Below are positions 10,094 through 21,860 of a stretch of 64,000 nucleotides of DNA, piece by piece. The stretch covers positions 26,088 to 90,087 of the forward strand of contig JASANG010001203.1 in NCBI GenBank assembly GCA_030248215.1. The letters are read 5' to 3'. The stretch is from Enoplolaimus lenunculus (taxonomy: Eukaryota; Nematoda; Enoplea; Enoplida; Thoracostomopsidae). The notes beneath the pieces were generated by a model, which worked only from the letters and a program-made list of their open reading frames with translations, did not search any database and had not been told where the DNA came from. The position numbers were made by a program, and so were the translations under genes. Numbering within the stretch: position 1 is the first letter of the stretch; every line of letters begins with the position of its first letter.

Positions 10094-13000
10094 TCATCGC
10101 ACAGGTCCAACACAATGCTGGCACATAGGCATGATATCTTGATCGTAAGGTTCGACTTGAACTGTCAAAAACATTACGTTGTATTTGTGACGGATAATAC
10201 GCGTTGCGCTTTCCATAATTTCAAGCGCATCGTAATTCTTGGCATCTAAAATAAAAACAACAAAAGATAAGACAAAAATACACACTGGGACTCGATATAA
10301 CAATCAATTCAACTATGCAGACCAAAAATCTTTCAGGTGCGTTTTAGAATGAACCCACCAAAACACGATTTCGGTATGATTCAATCAGTTAATGAACACA
10401 AGAACCTCCCACAAACAAGTATATCAGAAGAAAAACCACAAAATCAAAACAAACCAATAGCCAAATGCACGGATAGCGCAGCTTTGTCCATCGTAAGCGA
10501 CCACAAGTGAAGACTGTGCGATTGCCTGACGCCAGGAATGCCTTCCAAGTCTGCTTTGATCAGATTATAATTGCAATCTGCCGGAGTGCCTACAATAACA
10601 AAGCAACAAAATAACAAAAAACAAAAACATAAAAACAAATACAGCGCAGAAAGATTGTTACCTCATTCAATTTAAAGCTCAACGAGTACAAAGAGATAAG
10701 ATCCACTGTACTTACTATTGCAGAGCGATGTGAAAATTTACACTTGCAGTTGAACAACCCTGATATGGTGTACTAGAACCTGCATGCTATCGTCTTTTTC
10801 TACATTGTTCTTATCTTACATACTTACTTTCCATAAGCACCAATAAAATGTCGTGCATCACATTCACAGTTGTTAGCATCACAAGCACTGAGAAAATGAA
10901 TGTACAAATCGGATCGGCTAACTTCCATTCTGGCTAAAATTAAACCACAAATTTCTCGTACATCACACAATATGTAAGTTTTACATCTTTCTTACCGCGA
11001 AGCTGAAAAGAATACTATAAGCTACAGCTTTTTTAGCTCAAAAAATCGGGCTGCCAATATCAAAAATTTCATAATTACCAGTATACGTTATCTAACACTC
11101 ACCGCATGAGAACTTGATGCTGCGAGCCCTGTAATTGGTTTTCGAATAAATCTTGCACGTGCACGTGCGGTTGCAAGTTCTTTCTGTCAAAAATTTTCAC
11201 ATGAAATTTCAGATGAGAATTCTCGGTCCAAAAACTTGCGTGTCGTGTAAGTAGTATTTAAAGCAGGCTATACAGATGAGAGCGTATATTTTCACTCCAT
11301 CCAGTTCCAGTATATCAATGCAGTTCAAATTCGCTATTTTCGGAATATGCGTTTATTAATTATCACTGCTGAACAGTCAATATAGAACACAGTGTCAAGA
11401 CAGAACGATACCCACCATAAAGCAGTTCGCCACCTCATCCTTCTATATCACACCTGTCAACCCCAGCAGGCCCCTCTGGATTACACATCCATTATCTCAC
11501 CATGCTTACCTTGACCTTGATCAGCACCGCCGCAATAAGTACACCGATGCTTTGAACCAAATCGCCAAGCACGTGAACAAACGCAGCGCGAACATTGATA
11601 TTTCGTGCTCGGTTGACATGCGAAAATTCTTCGGTCGGGTACGCGTTCACTGAGATTGTTCGCACACGCGATGTATGTCGTTGAATAAAACGTGCAACTG
11701 CGGACTGAGTCCCAGGTTGCTAAACATTAATATTACAAATTACAATATGACTAAAAATAGTTAGTTCCACAATATCATGCGTACACCAGGTGACTTTTTA
11801 AGAAGGTGGGCGATACACACTAAAAGCAAAAAAGCTTCTGTAAACCAGCACAATAAAGCAAAATGCAACAATGCGCATCACCATTCTCGTTACCAACTGT
11901 ACGCGTACGCATAACATTGTACAAGTACGTAGCATTGCACTCTATGGATGGTGATTGATAAAAAACATATTTGCATGTTTATTATGTTCCAGCTTGAATT
12001 AAATTATGGTAAAATGAAAATACCATAGACATTATGCGTTAGTGTGTCGATTTTGATCGCTGGATATTTTCTATATCCTTTTGATCTATATGCGACTTCA
12101 ATCCATAGAAAGATATTCGGCCGTCTCCTGCCTTTTTCTACCCTATCCAGCTGCTTCACAGCCAGGATTTTTCAAGTCGCAGTACGTTCTACATTTTTGA
12201 AGGTAACATCATATGTTACCAACTGAACACGTTGCTAAAATTTCTGGACAATAATCACAAAGATGGCATCAAACATCCACACCTCGTCGGCTACGCATTT
12301 GACCCTATTCCCGCCATCCTTTGGACTTACCATTACCCAAATCCCTTAACCTTCCCGGCTACAACCTTGACCTCCTACAGCCATGCTTCGGTCTTACCAT
12401 TATCGAAGTCGCTAATTCATCTTCGTCATCGTCGTAGTACTGGCCATTTGACGCTCCGTTTGCGTGCGAATGAAACCCAGCTTTGCTTAGCGACGGTAAC
12501 GAGTGTGAATGACCATGATGACCTTTGACCCCAGACAGCGTTATGCCAAGACTGAAACAATAGAAAAACACTAATGAGCGCAGAAACTAAGACTAGCGCT
12601 ACTTGTCGTACGGCGCCGTCCGTTACCATACGGTATCGTACGTGAATAATTCGCGTCAGATACTGCACGGTGACGGACGTCATCGAACGTATAGCGCCAC
12701 CCTAAAAGCGAAACTTATCTTACGGCGCGTAGTATTCCAAATTATGTGCAGTGACAGACTTAGCAATACAACTCAAACGTCATCAAAAACAAAGCGCAAC
12801 TGGTACGGACACCTTGAAAATCTCGGCTCTACCCGATACCTAATGTATAAATAAAAACCAGTAAAAAGTCAATAACAAAAAACAACATAGCAATACTTAC
12901 ACAATATTGAATGCAACGCCACAACTTGCAGTGATCAACATCGGATTTGGCTCGATTTTAAAATCGTCGTTATGAACCCGTAATACTGCCAAATACACCA

Positions 13001-14656
13001 GAATGCCGGTCAGTAGCCAAATAATTATAATGCTAACGAGCGCCCCAAGTACTTCTGAAAAATAGAATAAAGAGAACGCGGCATATTATTGTACAAACAC
13101 CGTAAAGCATGCGATGTACCTAAAATAACGCTACAACTTACATACCAGTTATACACGACATCCTCAGAATGGCAAAGATGGATATATACATAACCAGGGC
13201 CGGAGCAGCCGCCACCCATTTGGAGAGTATCCCAAAGCGAGCTCCCACCGTAACAATATTGTAAACAAAAAAATAGCCGTAAATTTTCAACTTGGATACA
13301 TATTATTTAAAATTGAAACTCACCAGCTCGATGAAAACCAAACGAAAATCGTTTAGTAGCGGCCTGATTAGCAATCCACATTGCTGCAAGTGATATGATA
13401 AAACTGGCAAGATCTGACAACATATGCGCTGCGTCTGTCATAATTGTAAGACTATTTGCAATGTAACCACCTGAAATACAATAACAACAATAACAACAAC
13501 ACAAACTTTATGAATATGCATACGCCCTGGAAAAATGACTGATTACAAACTAATACGTTTTACAACAGACACAGCATAGTGCAGAATTCGCCCACGTCGA
13601 CGTCTTTGGGTCCGGAAAGTATATACATGAGCCATACGGTCGCGTAAACAAAACTAGAAACAAAAAAGACGTCAGTAAAAGCGAAACTATATCCAGTGAG
13701 GTTGTTCGTGCTTATAGATTCTGACAATCACAAAACGTTACTGCTTCCACTTGACTCAAAGTATGCATACAGATGATTATCTGCTGTGAAGTCAATTTTT
13801 CCTACCCTGACACCAGAACACCATTTACAGCAACGCTTATCACCGACGCAGCTACAGTCACATGCTTAGCCCGGATTTCGGCAAAGAGAGGATTTAAATT
13901 CTCTGAATCATTCGAACCGAGTATATTCACTTGTGTCATCAATTGACAAGATTCCTACTAGGAATGTGCCGATTAATCGGCATCGGCATCGGTAATAATC
14001 GGCACTTTTCGGGAGTATCGGCATCGGCACTGCACAAAAATTGCCGATTCTTTGCCGATACTTTTTGCACATAACAGACGGTTGGAATGTTACTAAACAC
14101 GTCAAGCCTGGACAAATCGACAATGTGAAGTTGACCGTTAAACTTTCTTCCGCGTCACGCAACATAACTGAAATGACCTACCCACAAATTCGCCAATCAG
14201 AAACACAACCGTCAACGCGCACGCGAACGACAACTGACAAAACGCTTGGCGATCTGCGGGTCGATCCTGGCCTGTGTGACAATGATCTTTAATCCGGCAA
14301 TCAATCGACGATAGGGCATCGTACGGCGTGCTGGTGGGTTGTGACGGCGGATGTAGTTGCGCATGGGAAGGACTTTGACGGCCGGGCCCTGCTGAATGTC
14401 CATCAAGCCGCGATTGTTGTTGTTGATGATGACGAAGTTGTTGTTGTTGTTGTTGTTGCGTTGTCCGTTGACGGCTACTTGCATTCTGCGTGGCGTTGCT
14501 AGTGCAATTATTTGCAATCGTTTCTGCAGTCGCCATTGATGACGAAGATGAACTGCAAACGTCATACATTATTGGCAATGGTATTAAATTATCCGTTTCA
14601 CCACACAAACTGTTGTCCGGTCGCTTATAGGGATCACCGCTCATGTATAACCGCAT
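10094..14656 (-). CDS. SLC30A: Vesicular zinc transporter, SLC30A2/3/4/8 (ZnT) group
   Basis: This cation diffusion facilitator moves Zn2+ from cytosol into vesicles in exchange for protons. Eight exons: 14656-14182, 13470-13324, 13054-12901, 12551-12398, 11719-11510, 10933-10828, 10589-10455 and 10245-10094. All junctions are GT-AG with matching phase, giving 510 residues and ending in TGA. The N terminus has poly-Ser, poly-Gln (about residues 67-81) and the HCH motif (about 125-127) typical of this group. TM2 has the zinc-site pair in TDAAHMLSD (about H174, D178), and TM5 the second in FVHVLGD (about H359, D363). A His-rich loop (HHGHSHS, FHSHA) lies between TM4 and TM5 near 259-310. The cytosolic C-terminal domain has HSLHLWSLT and ends with MCQHC, the CxxC seen in ZnT3/ZnT8. 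At 510 residues it is longer than vertebrate ZnT2/3/8 because of the N-terminal extension. Two start codons (14656, 14644) are possible, and an extra upstream exon cannot be excluded. Confidence 0.93.
13146..13241 (-). other. Possible 96-nt cassette exon inside a zinc-transporter intron
   Basis: Between the exons ending at 13324 and starting at 13054 lies an open 96-nt stretch with an AG at 13243-13242 and a good donor GTATGT at 13145. It enters and leaves in phase 1, so inclusion would keep the frame and add 32 residues including [18 protein letters not shown], a hydrophobic run, between TM2 and TM3. The acceptor lacks a pyrimidine tract. Skipping it gives the perfectly conserved [10 protein letters not shown], so the main form must leave it out. 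Confidence 0.25.
13958..14120. repeat. GCATCGG-repeat element, copy in zinc-transporter intron 1
   Basis: It begins GTGCCGATTAATCGGCATCGG, continues TAATAATCGGCACTTTTCG and GCCGATACTTTTTGCACATA. The same order of blocks is found at 23643-23935 and 44838-45290. It lies just inside the donor of exon 1. Confidence 0.7.
14418..14462 (-). repeat. CAG/CAA repeat encoding poly-Gln in the zinc transporter
   Basis: Plus-strand GTTGTTGTT repeats encode a run of seven and then four glutamines around RHH in exon 1. Mixed CAA and CAG codons make it more stable than a pure repeat. Confidence 0.85.
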
Positions 14657-14662
14657 TTATAT

Positions 14663-14690
14663 ATACATACATACATACATACATACAAGC
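14663..14690. repeat. (ATAC)n microsatellite
   Basis: About six ATAC units lie directly upstream of the first zinc-transporter ATG on the minus strand, in the presumed 5' UTR or upstream intron. Confidence 0.8.
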
Positions 14691-14785
14691 CCAACTGTAA
14701 AACACAAGCTATATACTCGACCTATGAAACCTTTTTACTCGTTGTTGTTATTAACATAAAGAGAGCCGTATTCTCAACTGTGTGC

Positions 14786-15200
14786 CAGAGGTGGACCCGG
14801 TTGCAAAAACTAACGGCTGGGTCGGGTCGGCCCAGCCGGGGTTCAATTTTAAATTTTTTTATACTACGACCGTGTGAATTGTTGCTAATATTACTTATTT
14901 CATGAGACACATTGTATTAAATCAAGACAACCATACAAATATTTTTTACAACCGACTTTAGTAAAAAATGCATTAGTATACAGCCAATGGCGGATCCATG
15001 GGGGGCACCCCGGCCGTGGCCTCCCAACAGCATCTCGACAAAAATTATATAGCAATTTTGTGACAATAGTTCGTAGTTTGTGTATGGGTCATAAGTAAGT
15101 TTATTACCTGTGAAATTTTGGTCCCCCCCCCTTTGAGATCCTGGATCCGCCACTGTATACAGCGGCGAATACACCATTCGGCTGGCTGGTTCCACCTCTG
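14786..15200. mobile_element. hAT-like MITE with CAGAGGTGG ends
   Basis: The ends CAGAGGTGGACCC and GGTTCCACCTCTG are inverted to each other. Flanking 8-mers CTGTGTGC (14778-14785) and CTGTGTGT (15201-15208) look like the 8-bp duplication of a hAT insertion with one later change. A second element lies inside it. Confidence 0.8.
14985..15155. mobile_element. 171-bp hAT MITE nested in the preceding element
   Basis: The ends CAATGGCGGATCCATGG and CTGGATCCGCCACTG match the well-known CAGTGGCGGA-type hAT termini. The perfect 8-bp duplication TATACAGC stands at 14977-14984 and 15156-15163. Being inside 14786-15200, it inserted later. Confidence 0.88.
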
Positions 15201-15788
15201 CTGTGTGTATTAACCGCTATCGTCAGACACGTAGTACATATATAATGTTGTCAAACAGTGCGAACTGCACCAACTGCACAATCTCAAAGTTTGCACAGAA
15301 AGCAAAAGTACGACAAAAAACAAGCTTCAGAAATGACCATTTACTTATGTACCGTATTGCAACGAGAATAACAGCGGACTAAAACCACAAATCAAACAAT
15401 CATACACCGGTTTATCCTTGATAAAAGCTTAAACCACAGGTCCAAAAACAAACAGCGCGCTCGAAACACAATCTAATCTATACCAGCAGCTCCTGCCACG
15501 ATTTATATAACCACGACGATACTAAGATATTCAGGATGTACGCGATTCCAGAAATACATATACCTGCGAAAAATCCATTAAACCACAAATGTAAGAATAA
15601 TAATTTAGCTGTTCTGTCAAAAAACATACTACATTAACCACTTAAAAACAGCGGCTTAATCGCATGCAACACTTAGCAACTTTTTGAAACAACGGTAAAA
15701 TAGCGATGCTTTTAGCTACACAAGAGCAGTCTCAAATGCAAATTAAGGTTCAAAAATTCAATCCTAATCTAAATTCCATTAGCAAAAG

Positions 15789-16101
15789 AACGAGAGTGCA
15801 TGACACCAAAGTGTGCCACTCTTGGGGTACCGCATGGTACAAAAGGCACTACCGAGCTTGCGTTTTTGACCACCCCCCTTATTTAGAACAGGGGTGATGC
15901 TGTCACATGCAATACCCCTAAATTAAACTATACACGGAGCATTTTTGATGCAAGATACATAGGCAGTGCCATGGTTCACAGACACTGTACCCCCGCTTTA
16001 AATCAGCGGGAGTCGATCAAAAAATCAACGAGTACCGGGCACATTTTGTACCATGCGAAACGTCAAGAGTTGCATACTACTGTATCATACACTCTTGGTG
16101 A
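15789..16101. mobile_element. Degenerate CAAGAGTG-family MITE
   Basis: It opens GAGAGTGCATGACACC, has an inner CCCCTTATTTAGAACAGGGG hairpin and closes GTATCATACACTCTTG. The layout matches the intact copies at 28554 and 55886, with many substitutions. Confidence 0.65.
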
Positions 16102-16249
16102 AAACCAAGAGCCGAGCGGCGTTGACGACTTGTACACCAGTTTTAATTTAAAATATTGGGCCTTTAGGGGGGCAATGTACCTCCAATAAATGCGGATAAA
16201 ACGCAACGCACGATTGGTAAAATATGCTTGATTTGAAAAATACGTATAA

Positions 16250-16665
16250 GTGGACAGGGTACAACCAGAATTACAATTTATCGGAACCAGAATTTGAAAA
16301 AATTGCCAGAAACGCAACCGGAAAACGAAAAATACACGCCATCGAAAAATTCATTTAATTTTTTTGCAATATTATTGGTGAAATAACTCTAGTTGGAGAT
16401 AGGTATTCACTTTATCTGCTGTATTTTAGATTTCGTAATCCACTCCACGGAAGCGAAATCTACTTTCGATGGTTTAATTTCGGCGATTCTCAAGGTTTGC
16501 ATGCTATACTAATGATATCTATTTAATTTTATCGTCATTTTTTAGTAAAATACCTTAATTTCCACCAACCAAACCTTAGCTACAGAGAATTTTTACTTCC
16601 GGTAAAAATTTACCGGAACCGGAAGGTGAGAAAATGCCGGAACCGGAATTCCGGTTGCACCATGT
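16250..16665 (-). mobile_element. CAGGGTGCAACC-family element, minus-strand copy
   Basis: One end reads CAGGGTACAACCAGAATT and the other CCGGAATTCCGGTTGCACC. The interior holds ATTTTTTAGTAAAATACC, TTATCGTCATT and a GGTGAAATAACTC block, all found reversed at 48330-48690 and 52119-52498. Confidence 0.7.
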
Positions 16666-17448
16666 AAGCGGAGCATGTCATCAACATTCCTCGGATGAAT
16701 ATACGACAGGCATGACGCGATTAACACATGGTATAAGCTGGTAAATTAGTTGTTGATGCATAATATATATAACCAGAAAAAATTCTGCAATTGTCTACCT
16801 ATACTGTGGCAAACGAAACAATTCGGTCATTCATACATAATATATCTGTGTATAACTAAAAATAAACATTACATTTTACGTAACTTTCCTAGAACTCCAT
16901 TTTACAACAGAATCTGCGCATATGTTATGCTTATAACCATTGAAACACGCTAGTGTTTACAATATATGCTTCAAGCATCGAGAATGCACGCTTTTTGAAA
17001 GTTTTGCAGAATGTTCTCTGCAGAAAAGCAGAGCTGGAATGAGGTAACTTACGTATAGAATATCCTAATTAGCCGCTTCGACACCATACACAAATTGGAC
17101 AGCTAAACGTCTCGTTTAAGTTGTTATTAAAAGTTTGATTTTTATAATTTTTCGAAAAAATTGTATTACAAATATGTAATTACCATAGCTCGTCGATATT
17201 ATTGTATGATGCTAATGACACCGTGCAATAAATTACGTGTCCGTGCGATGTTTGTTCTACTGAAATTGCTAACTAAGACAGTAATATTTTGTAATACCTC
17301 CCATGCATTATAGCTTAGAACAGGCTGCTTTTTGCTGGATTGCAATGGAGCAAGTGTACGCTTTAGACTTATATTTTGTTTAGGCTTAGGCGTACGCTTA
17401 GGAGTAGACTTTGCATAAAACCTCACCTATCCCATGTAAAAGAAAGAA

Positions 17449-18379
17449 ACTAGGCAAAAGTGCCCCTAAAAGGGACAGATTGTGATATGTTTAGCTTGAA
17501 GCATGTAAACGAGTTTAAACAAGGGTTAATTAGACCATAGACCAGTAGGTATTGCTTATAATATAAGCTCCGTAACTTCTATGAAAATAGTTGTCATCTA
17601 TATCTTTGACGGTTGTCTTTCAGTGTTAACACGCTTGCGGTCAGGGAAACAAGAAACATATGGGCCCAACGAACTTTTATCTGTTAAGCTATAAATTGAC
17701 ACTATGGGTTTTCAAGGCGTTCTAAAGTACAAATCTCAACATGCCTTTCGTATAACAGTCAGTTGCTTTTTGAAAGTTATCTCAATTGAGCGCCAGCAGA
17801 ACATGTTCTTTGAAATATTTAGCAACGTTTGAATTGTATTTTCTAAATGAATAGCTTAAATATGTCACCGCACAGAACACAATTTGGAAAAGTTTCTCGA
17901 CTTCACATCATCAAATTGTCATGGTAAAGAGAGCTAAAATAGTCGAGCACGTATGCGTGACATTTTTTATTCGATAATCAATAGACGCAATTTGTAGTCT
18001 TGCAATATTGAAATATTTACTAATCAAGTTTTAGAAACATAATATTTTAAAACTCAAAAAATATCCTCTTCCAATGAAGAATGCTAGATTAGATCACATA
18101 TACACTGAACATTGTAAAACCAAACAAAAGCTAAAATTAAGCTGATAGGTGATGTCCGCTGGGCCCATATGTTTCTTGTTTCACTGACCGCAAGCATGTT
18201 AACACTGAAAGACAGCCGTCAAAGATATAGATGACAACTATTTTCATAGAAGTTATGGAGCTTATATTATAAGCATTACCTACCGATCTATGGTCTAACT
18301 AACCCTTGTTTAAACTCTTTTACATGCTTCAAGCGAAACATATCACAATCTGTCCCTTCTAGGGGCACTTTTACCTAGT
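17449..18379. mobile_element. 931-bp element with ~230-bp terminal inverted repeats
   Basis: The left arm runs ACTAGGCAAAAGTGCCCCTA through TTTGACGGTTGTCTTTCAGTG to ACATATGGGCCCA at about 17670. The right arm, from about 18158 to 18379, is its inverted copy with a few percent mismatches, ending TAGGGGCACTTTTACCTAGT. The ~490-bp centre has no significant ORF. No clear target duplication flanks it. Family unknown; arm length relative to body suggests a foldback-type or deletion-derived DNA transposon. Confidence 0.85.
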
Positions 18380-18456
18380 AAATAGTAGGTTTAAACAACT
18401 AAGCTTCACTCATAAAAGCGTATGATCAAAATCGAAGCTGGTCCAACTGCACTAAA

Positions 18457-18760
18457 GTGTGCTTTCATCACGGTGTCATACGTACCTGGGTCGCAGATCC
18501 ATCCATTTATCGGATACATTGGCACAGTTTTTTTAAATATCCGGCCAAAAACCAGCATCTGTATCCGGTTCAGCCAAATCTACGACAATTTGACGCCAGG
18601 CAACTTGTCGCCCACCAGAGTGCTAAAGCCGATTTATACATCTAAACGTGCGAAGGTAGGGAATCTGGATCCGCCAAGGATTTTGATACAAAGTGGTCCA
18701 TCCTATAGATCTCGACGAGCTGAATTTAACGAAACCATTTGTATGGCTGCACGACTAACG
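18457..18760 (+). repeat. Dispersed repeat with conserved short peptide, copy 1
   Basis: Translation includes DPPRILIQSGPSYRSRRAEF. Two other copies give YGPPRNLIKNSSFYKFRRAEF (18860-18990, minus) and FDPPRNVIKS (21428-21480, plus). DNA similarity continues downstream of the peptide into CTTTAAATTTTAAC in copies 2 and 3. The source element is unknown. Confidence 0.55.
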
Positions 18761-18814
18761 GTTCGTAAAATATAAGCTTAACCAGGATTATTCCTTACAC
18801 AAATTTTATTGTTG

Positions 18815-18990
18815 TTTGTACATGTTTTATATGGTAAAAAGTTAAAATTTAAAGGGTCATAATTATAGAGCCGGGGACCCTGCAGCGCTAAAAATGGCAC
18901 CGCTGAACTCAGCGCGTCGAAATTTATAAAACGAACTATTTTTTATTAAATTCCTAGGGGGTCCATATTCCGTATCTCCGCCATCTAAAC
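18815..18990 (-). repeat. Dispersed repeat with conserved short peptide, copy 2
   Basis: This is an inverted neighbour of copy 1. On the minus strand it carries CCCCCTAGGAATTTAATAAA, a GCGCTGCAGGGTCCCCGGCT block and CCCTTTAAATTTTAAC, shared with 21400-21560. Confidence 0.6.
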
Positions 18991-19955
18991 GTACGTATGT
19001 CATCCTAACCATAATGATTGGCGACAAATTGTCGAGTCGATAAAACTTCGGATTACAAGTTATCAATCAATGAGTTGTTGTCGGGCGACGAATTGTCATG
19101 ATACCGGTTCAGGCATCCGGCATAAGCCTTCCGTTTGCCCCTGAATGTCATCATAAAGTCAAGAAGCTTAAGTGTTTCCGAACTGAGGCGCAAGCTACGT
19201 AACTGTCAATTTTGAATTAGATAAACAAACATACTTTTGGGCGAAACAAGCATTTCAAATAACTCTTCAATACTTCGATGCTATATCCAGTTAACATTCG
19301 ATTCCGGTAAAAATTTCGCCAACCGCTCAGGATCTGGCATCCGCTAAATAAAGTATCCGGTCGCATACGATGGCTGTAACTAATTGTTTTGTGCGTAAAC
19401 AAAACTTATATAATTTTAACATCCACAACGTTGAGTACACATTTCGCCGACAATGATCCGGAACACTAGAAAACCAAAGCCGGATGCCGTTTTGTTGGGT
19501 TAAGCTTGTACGTAATAACAAACATCTGTATGAGCACCTTTACCACCATTAGTGGTTAAAGCCTTACAACTGGAGCAAACCAGAAAATAACTTAACTAAA
19601 CAGGTAAAAATCTACAAAATGTCGCCGTATTAATCTACGCCATGAGCAATACAGCTCTGGATAAAAGGCTATATATGTATATATACATATATATACAGAT
19701 AAATACATACATATATATATTCGCTTTAATATACTGTATTCATATAATGCTTATATATAAAGCGAACGGTTTCTTTTCCCATTTTACGCTTACACAATAA
19801 ACGTAGCTATGTGTCCGCCTAGATTCCAAAATTAAATTTTAGAATTTAAATATCTATAAACATATCATACACGTAGATACGCTCAGACAAGAAACAACCG
19901 CCAATCGCAGCTTTTAGACAGCAAAAGCAGCACATATTCTACTATATATATATCA

Positions 19956-20345
19956 GGGTGCGACTGGAAATCTGGTTCCGGTTTAATATCCGGCAAGAAC
20001 TGAGATCTACCGGATGTCGGATATTTACAATTGAGGTTCCTAATATCATAAAACTGCTTTTTACAAGTGAGCGTCTTCAACATCTTGCTGCTATTACATC
20101 TCTGGGCAAGTCAAGAAGTTAATGTTTTGATACGTTTTCAGCTACTTTTAACTTTTCTGAAACAGAAAGAGAGTTGAACGCATTTTTGCATTAAATAACT
20201 TGTGTTTATCAGCAGCAATTACGTACGTTATAACCGAAGAAAACTTTGAGCACGCTAAAAATACAACGAAACAATAAATTATTTTAACAAATACAATATC
20301 CGGTATCCGGTAAATTAATATCCGGCCGCATTTTGATATATATAA
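19956..20345 (+). mobile_element. CAGGGTGCGAC-family element
   Basis: It starts TATATATCAGGGTGCGAC and ends CCGGCCGCATTTTGATATATA, an imperfect inverted pair. The interior has CAAGAACTGA, CATAAAACTGCTTTTTACAA, GTCAAGAAGTT and TCAGCAGCAATTA. The same blocks occur in order at 49965-50406. The CAGGG(T)G end resembles hAT termini but no 8-bp duplication was confirmed. Confidence 0.7.
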
Positions 20346-21399
20346 TATATATGTATATTATATATATTATATATAATATATATAAATATATCCGTGTTTT
20401 ATTTTAAGAAAATCGCATTTTATGCTTTTAAGCTGTTAACTTAAAAATTTTACGTACGAAACGAAATCATAACCAGAAATGAATTTAATTCTTGTCGCTA
20501 CCGTTTCTGGAGCTTATTCAACACTTTGAAATATCAGCAAAATATCGAAGACAAAACAATAAACAATGGTTAAATTTAATATATTTCCTGTGCTAGACAG
20601 AAGATACAAAGTTACTCAAATAAAAACAACACTTATTATATACCTTAACAAGATTGAAAACTCAAGTAATGGTAAAGTTATATCTTAAGAGTTTGCGAAG
20701 TGAATTAATAAGGTTTTCACAATCTTCCACAATGGGTATGCCAGTACCAATATTCCCAAGCCCAAATTTAAGTACACTTTAGCAATTCAATGGGCTTTTT
20801 CAAAACAAACTGTTTGTCTGAACTACTATCATGAACACAGTAAAAACTCCAGCCATTCACTTCACAGATAGAACAATTAGCAACAAAATACTTGCATAAA
20901 AAACTTTCATTCACAACTACAAAATACTCGTTTTTCCATTGATTGCAGAACACGCTATTCATAACACGTATGTTAGTATATTTACATACTAGGCGCGGTC
21001 ACAACAGGGGTGAAGCTTTAACGACCGTCGCATCCCGTAATGTCTTGTAGACAGCCGATTTTTGCCGACATAATTATATAAGCCACATCCATTTTGAAGT
21101 ATACTAAAAGCACACCTCCAGCGAAAAAAACCCTGCAACCGCCAGCGTTGGATACATACGTGGACGTTGTGTATGTACAGGAACCCGGATGTAATATATA
21201 TACGTATATACTCAACATGATGTTGAATCTAAATATTCAGTGTGGAAAATAAATACAACTTCAGTGCGTAAAACGTGCGTAAATACATAACACAAAATAG
21301 AAATACGCCAAAATACGCATACATTTCTCAGACAACGCAAAACTGCGACGAAATATTAACTCAATTGACGTACAGGATGCGTAGAGGTACGTCGAGTAC

Positions 21400-21560
21400 G
21401 TACAAAACACCAGACAGAGTTATGGAATTCGATCCCCCAAGGAATGTAATCAAAAGTGTCATATTTTATAGTATCTCGATGATCTGAGTACAGTGGCACT
21501 ATTTTTAGGCCTGCAGGGCCCTGGTTCTGAAGTTACAGTCCTTTAAATTTTAACATTTTG
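21400..21560 (+). repeat. Dispersed repeat with conserved short peptide, copy 3
   Basis: It carries CCCCCAAGGAATGTAATCAA, GCCTGCAGGGCCCTGGTTCT and TCCTTTAAATTTTAAC, matching copy 2 on the opposite strand. Confidence 0.6.
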
Positions 21561-21714
21561 TTATATAAAACTTGTACAATCGCGTTCCAAATTTGTACAA
21601 AGAATAAACCTGGCAAAGGTTACATTCGAAATTAAGTCTATTACAAAACAACTGTTCTAAGATTACTAATTTAAAAAAAGAAGCATCGTTTAGCAGGAAT
21701 CAACCGAATATCAC

Positions 21715-21860
21715 GAAAACCCAACATCCGTATCCGGTCCGATATCCGGTATATACCTACCGGATACCGGATATATGCAATTGAGGTCCTGAATAAAATA
21801 AATCTGTTTTTACATGTGGAAATGCTGGATATTTTTCTGCTACTACATTTCCGGGCAAAT
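21715..21860 (+). repeat. Fragment of the CAGGGTGCGAC family
   Basis: Blocks TATCCGGTCCGATATCCGG, AATTGAGGTCC and the CATTTCCGGGCAAATCGAGA segment match the interior of 19956-20345. The ends are missing. Confidence 0.55.

Larger units (their letters stand above)
15201..17448. other. Intergenic, two old MITE copies, no gene found
   Basis: Apart from the repeats at 15789-16101 and 16250-16665 I recognise nothing: there is no splice-flanked coding exon and no RNA gene. Confidence 0.45.

Noticed and set aside
13025-13219. Minus-strand ORF starting MGGGCSGPG
   Set aside because: It is in the wrong frame relative to the zinc-transporter exons and covers intron plus exon in a shifted frame.
14212-14565. 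Asn-rich minus-strand ORF
   Set aside because: It is a shadow of the poly-Gln exon of the zinc transporter read one base off.
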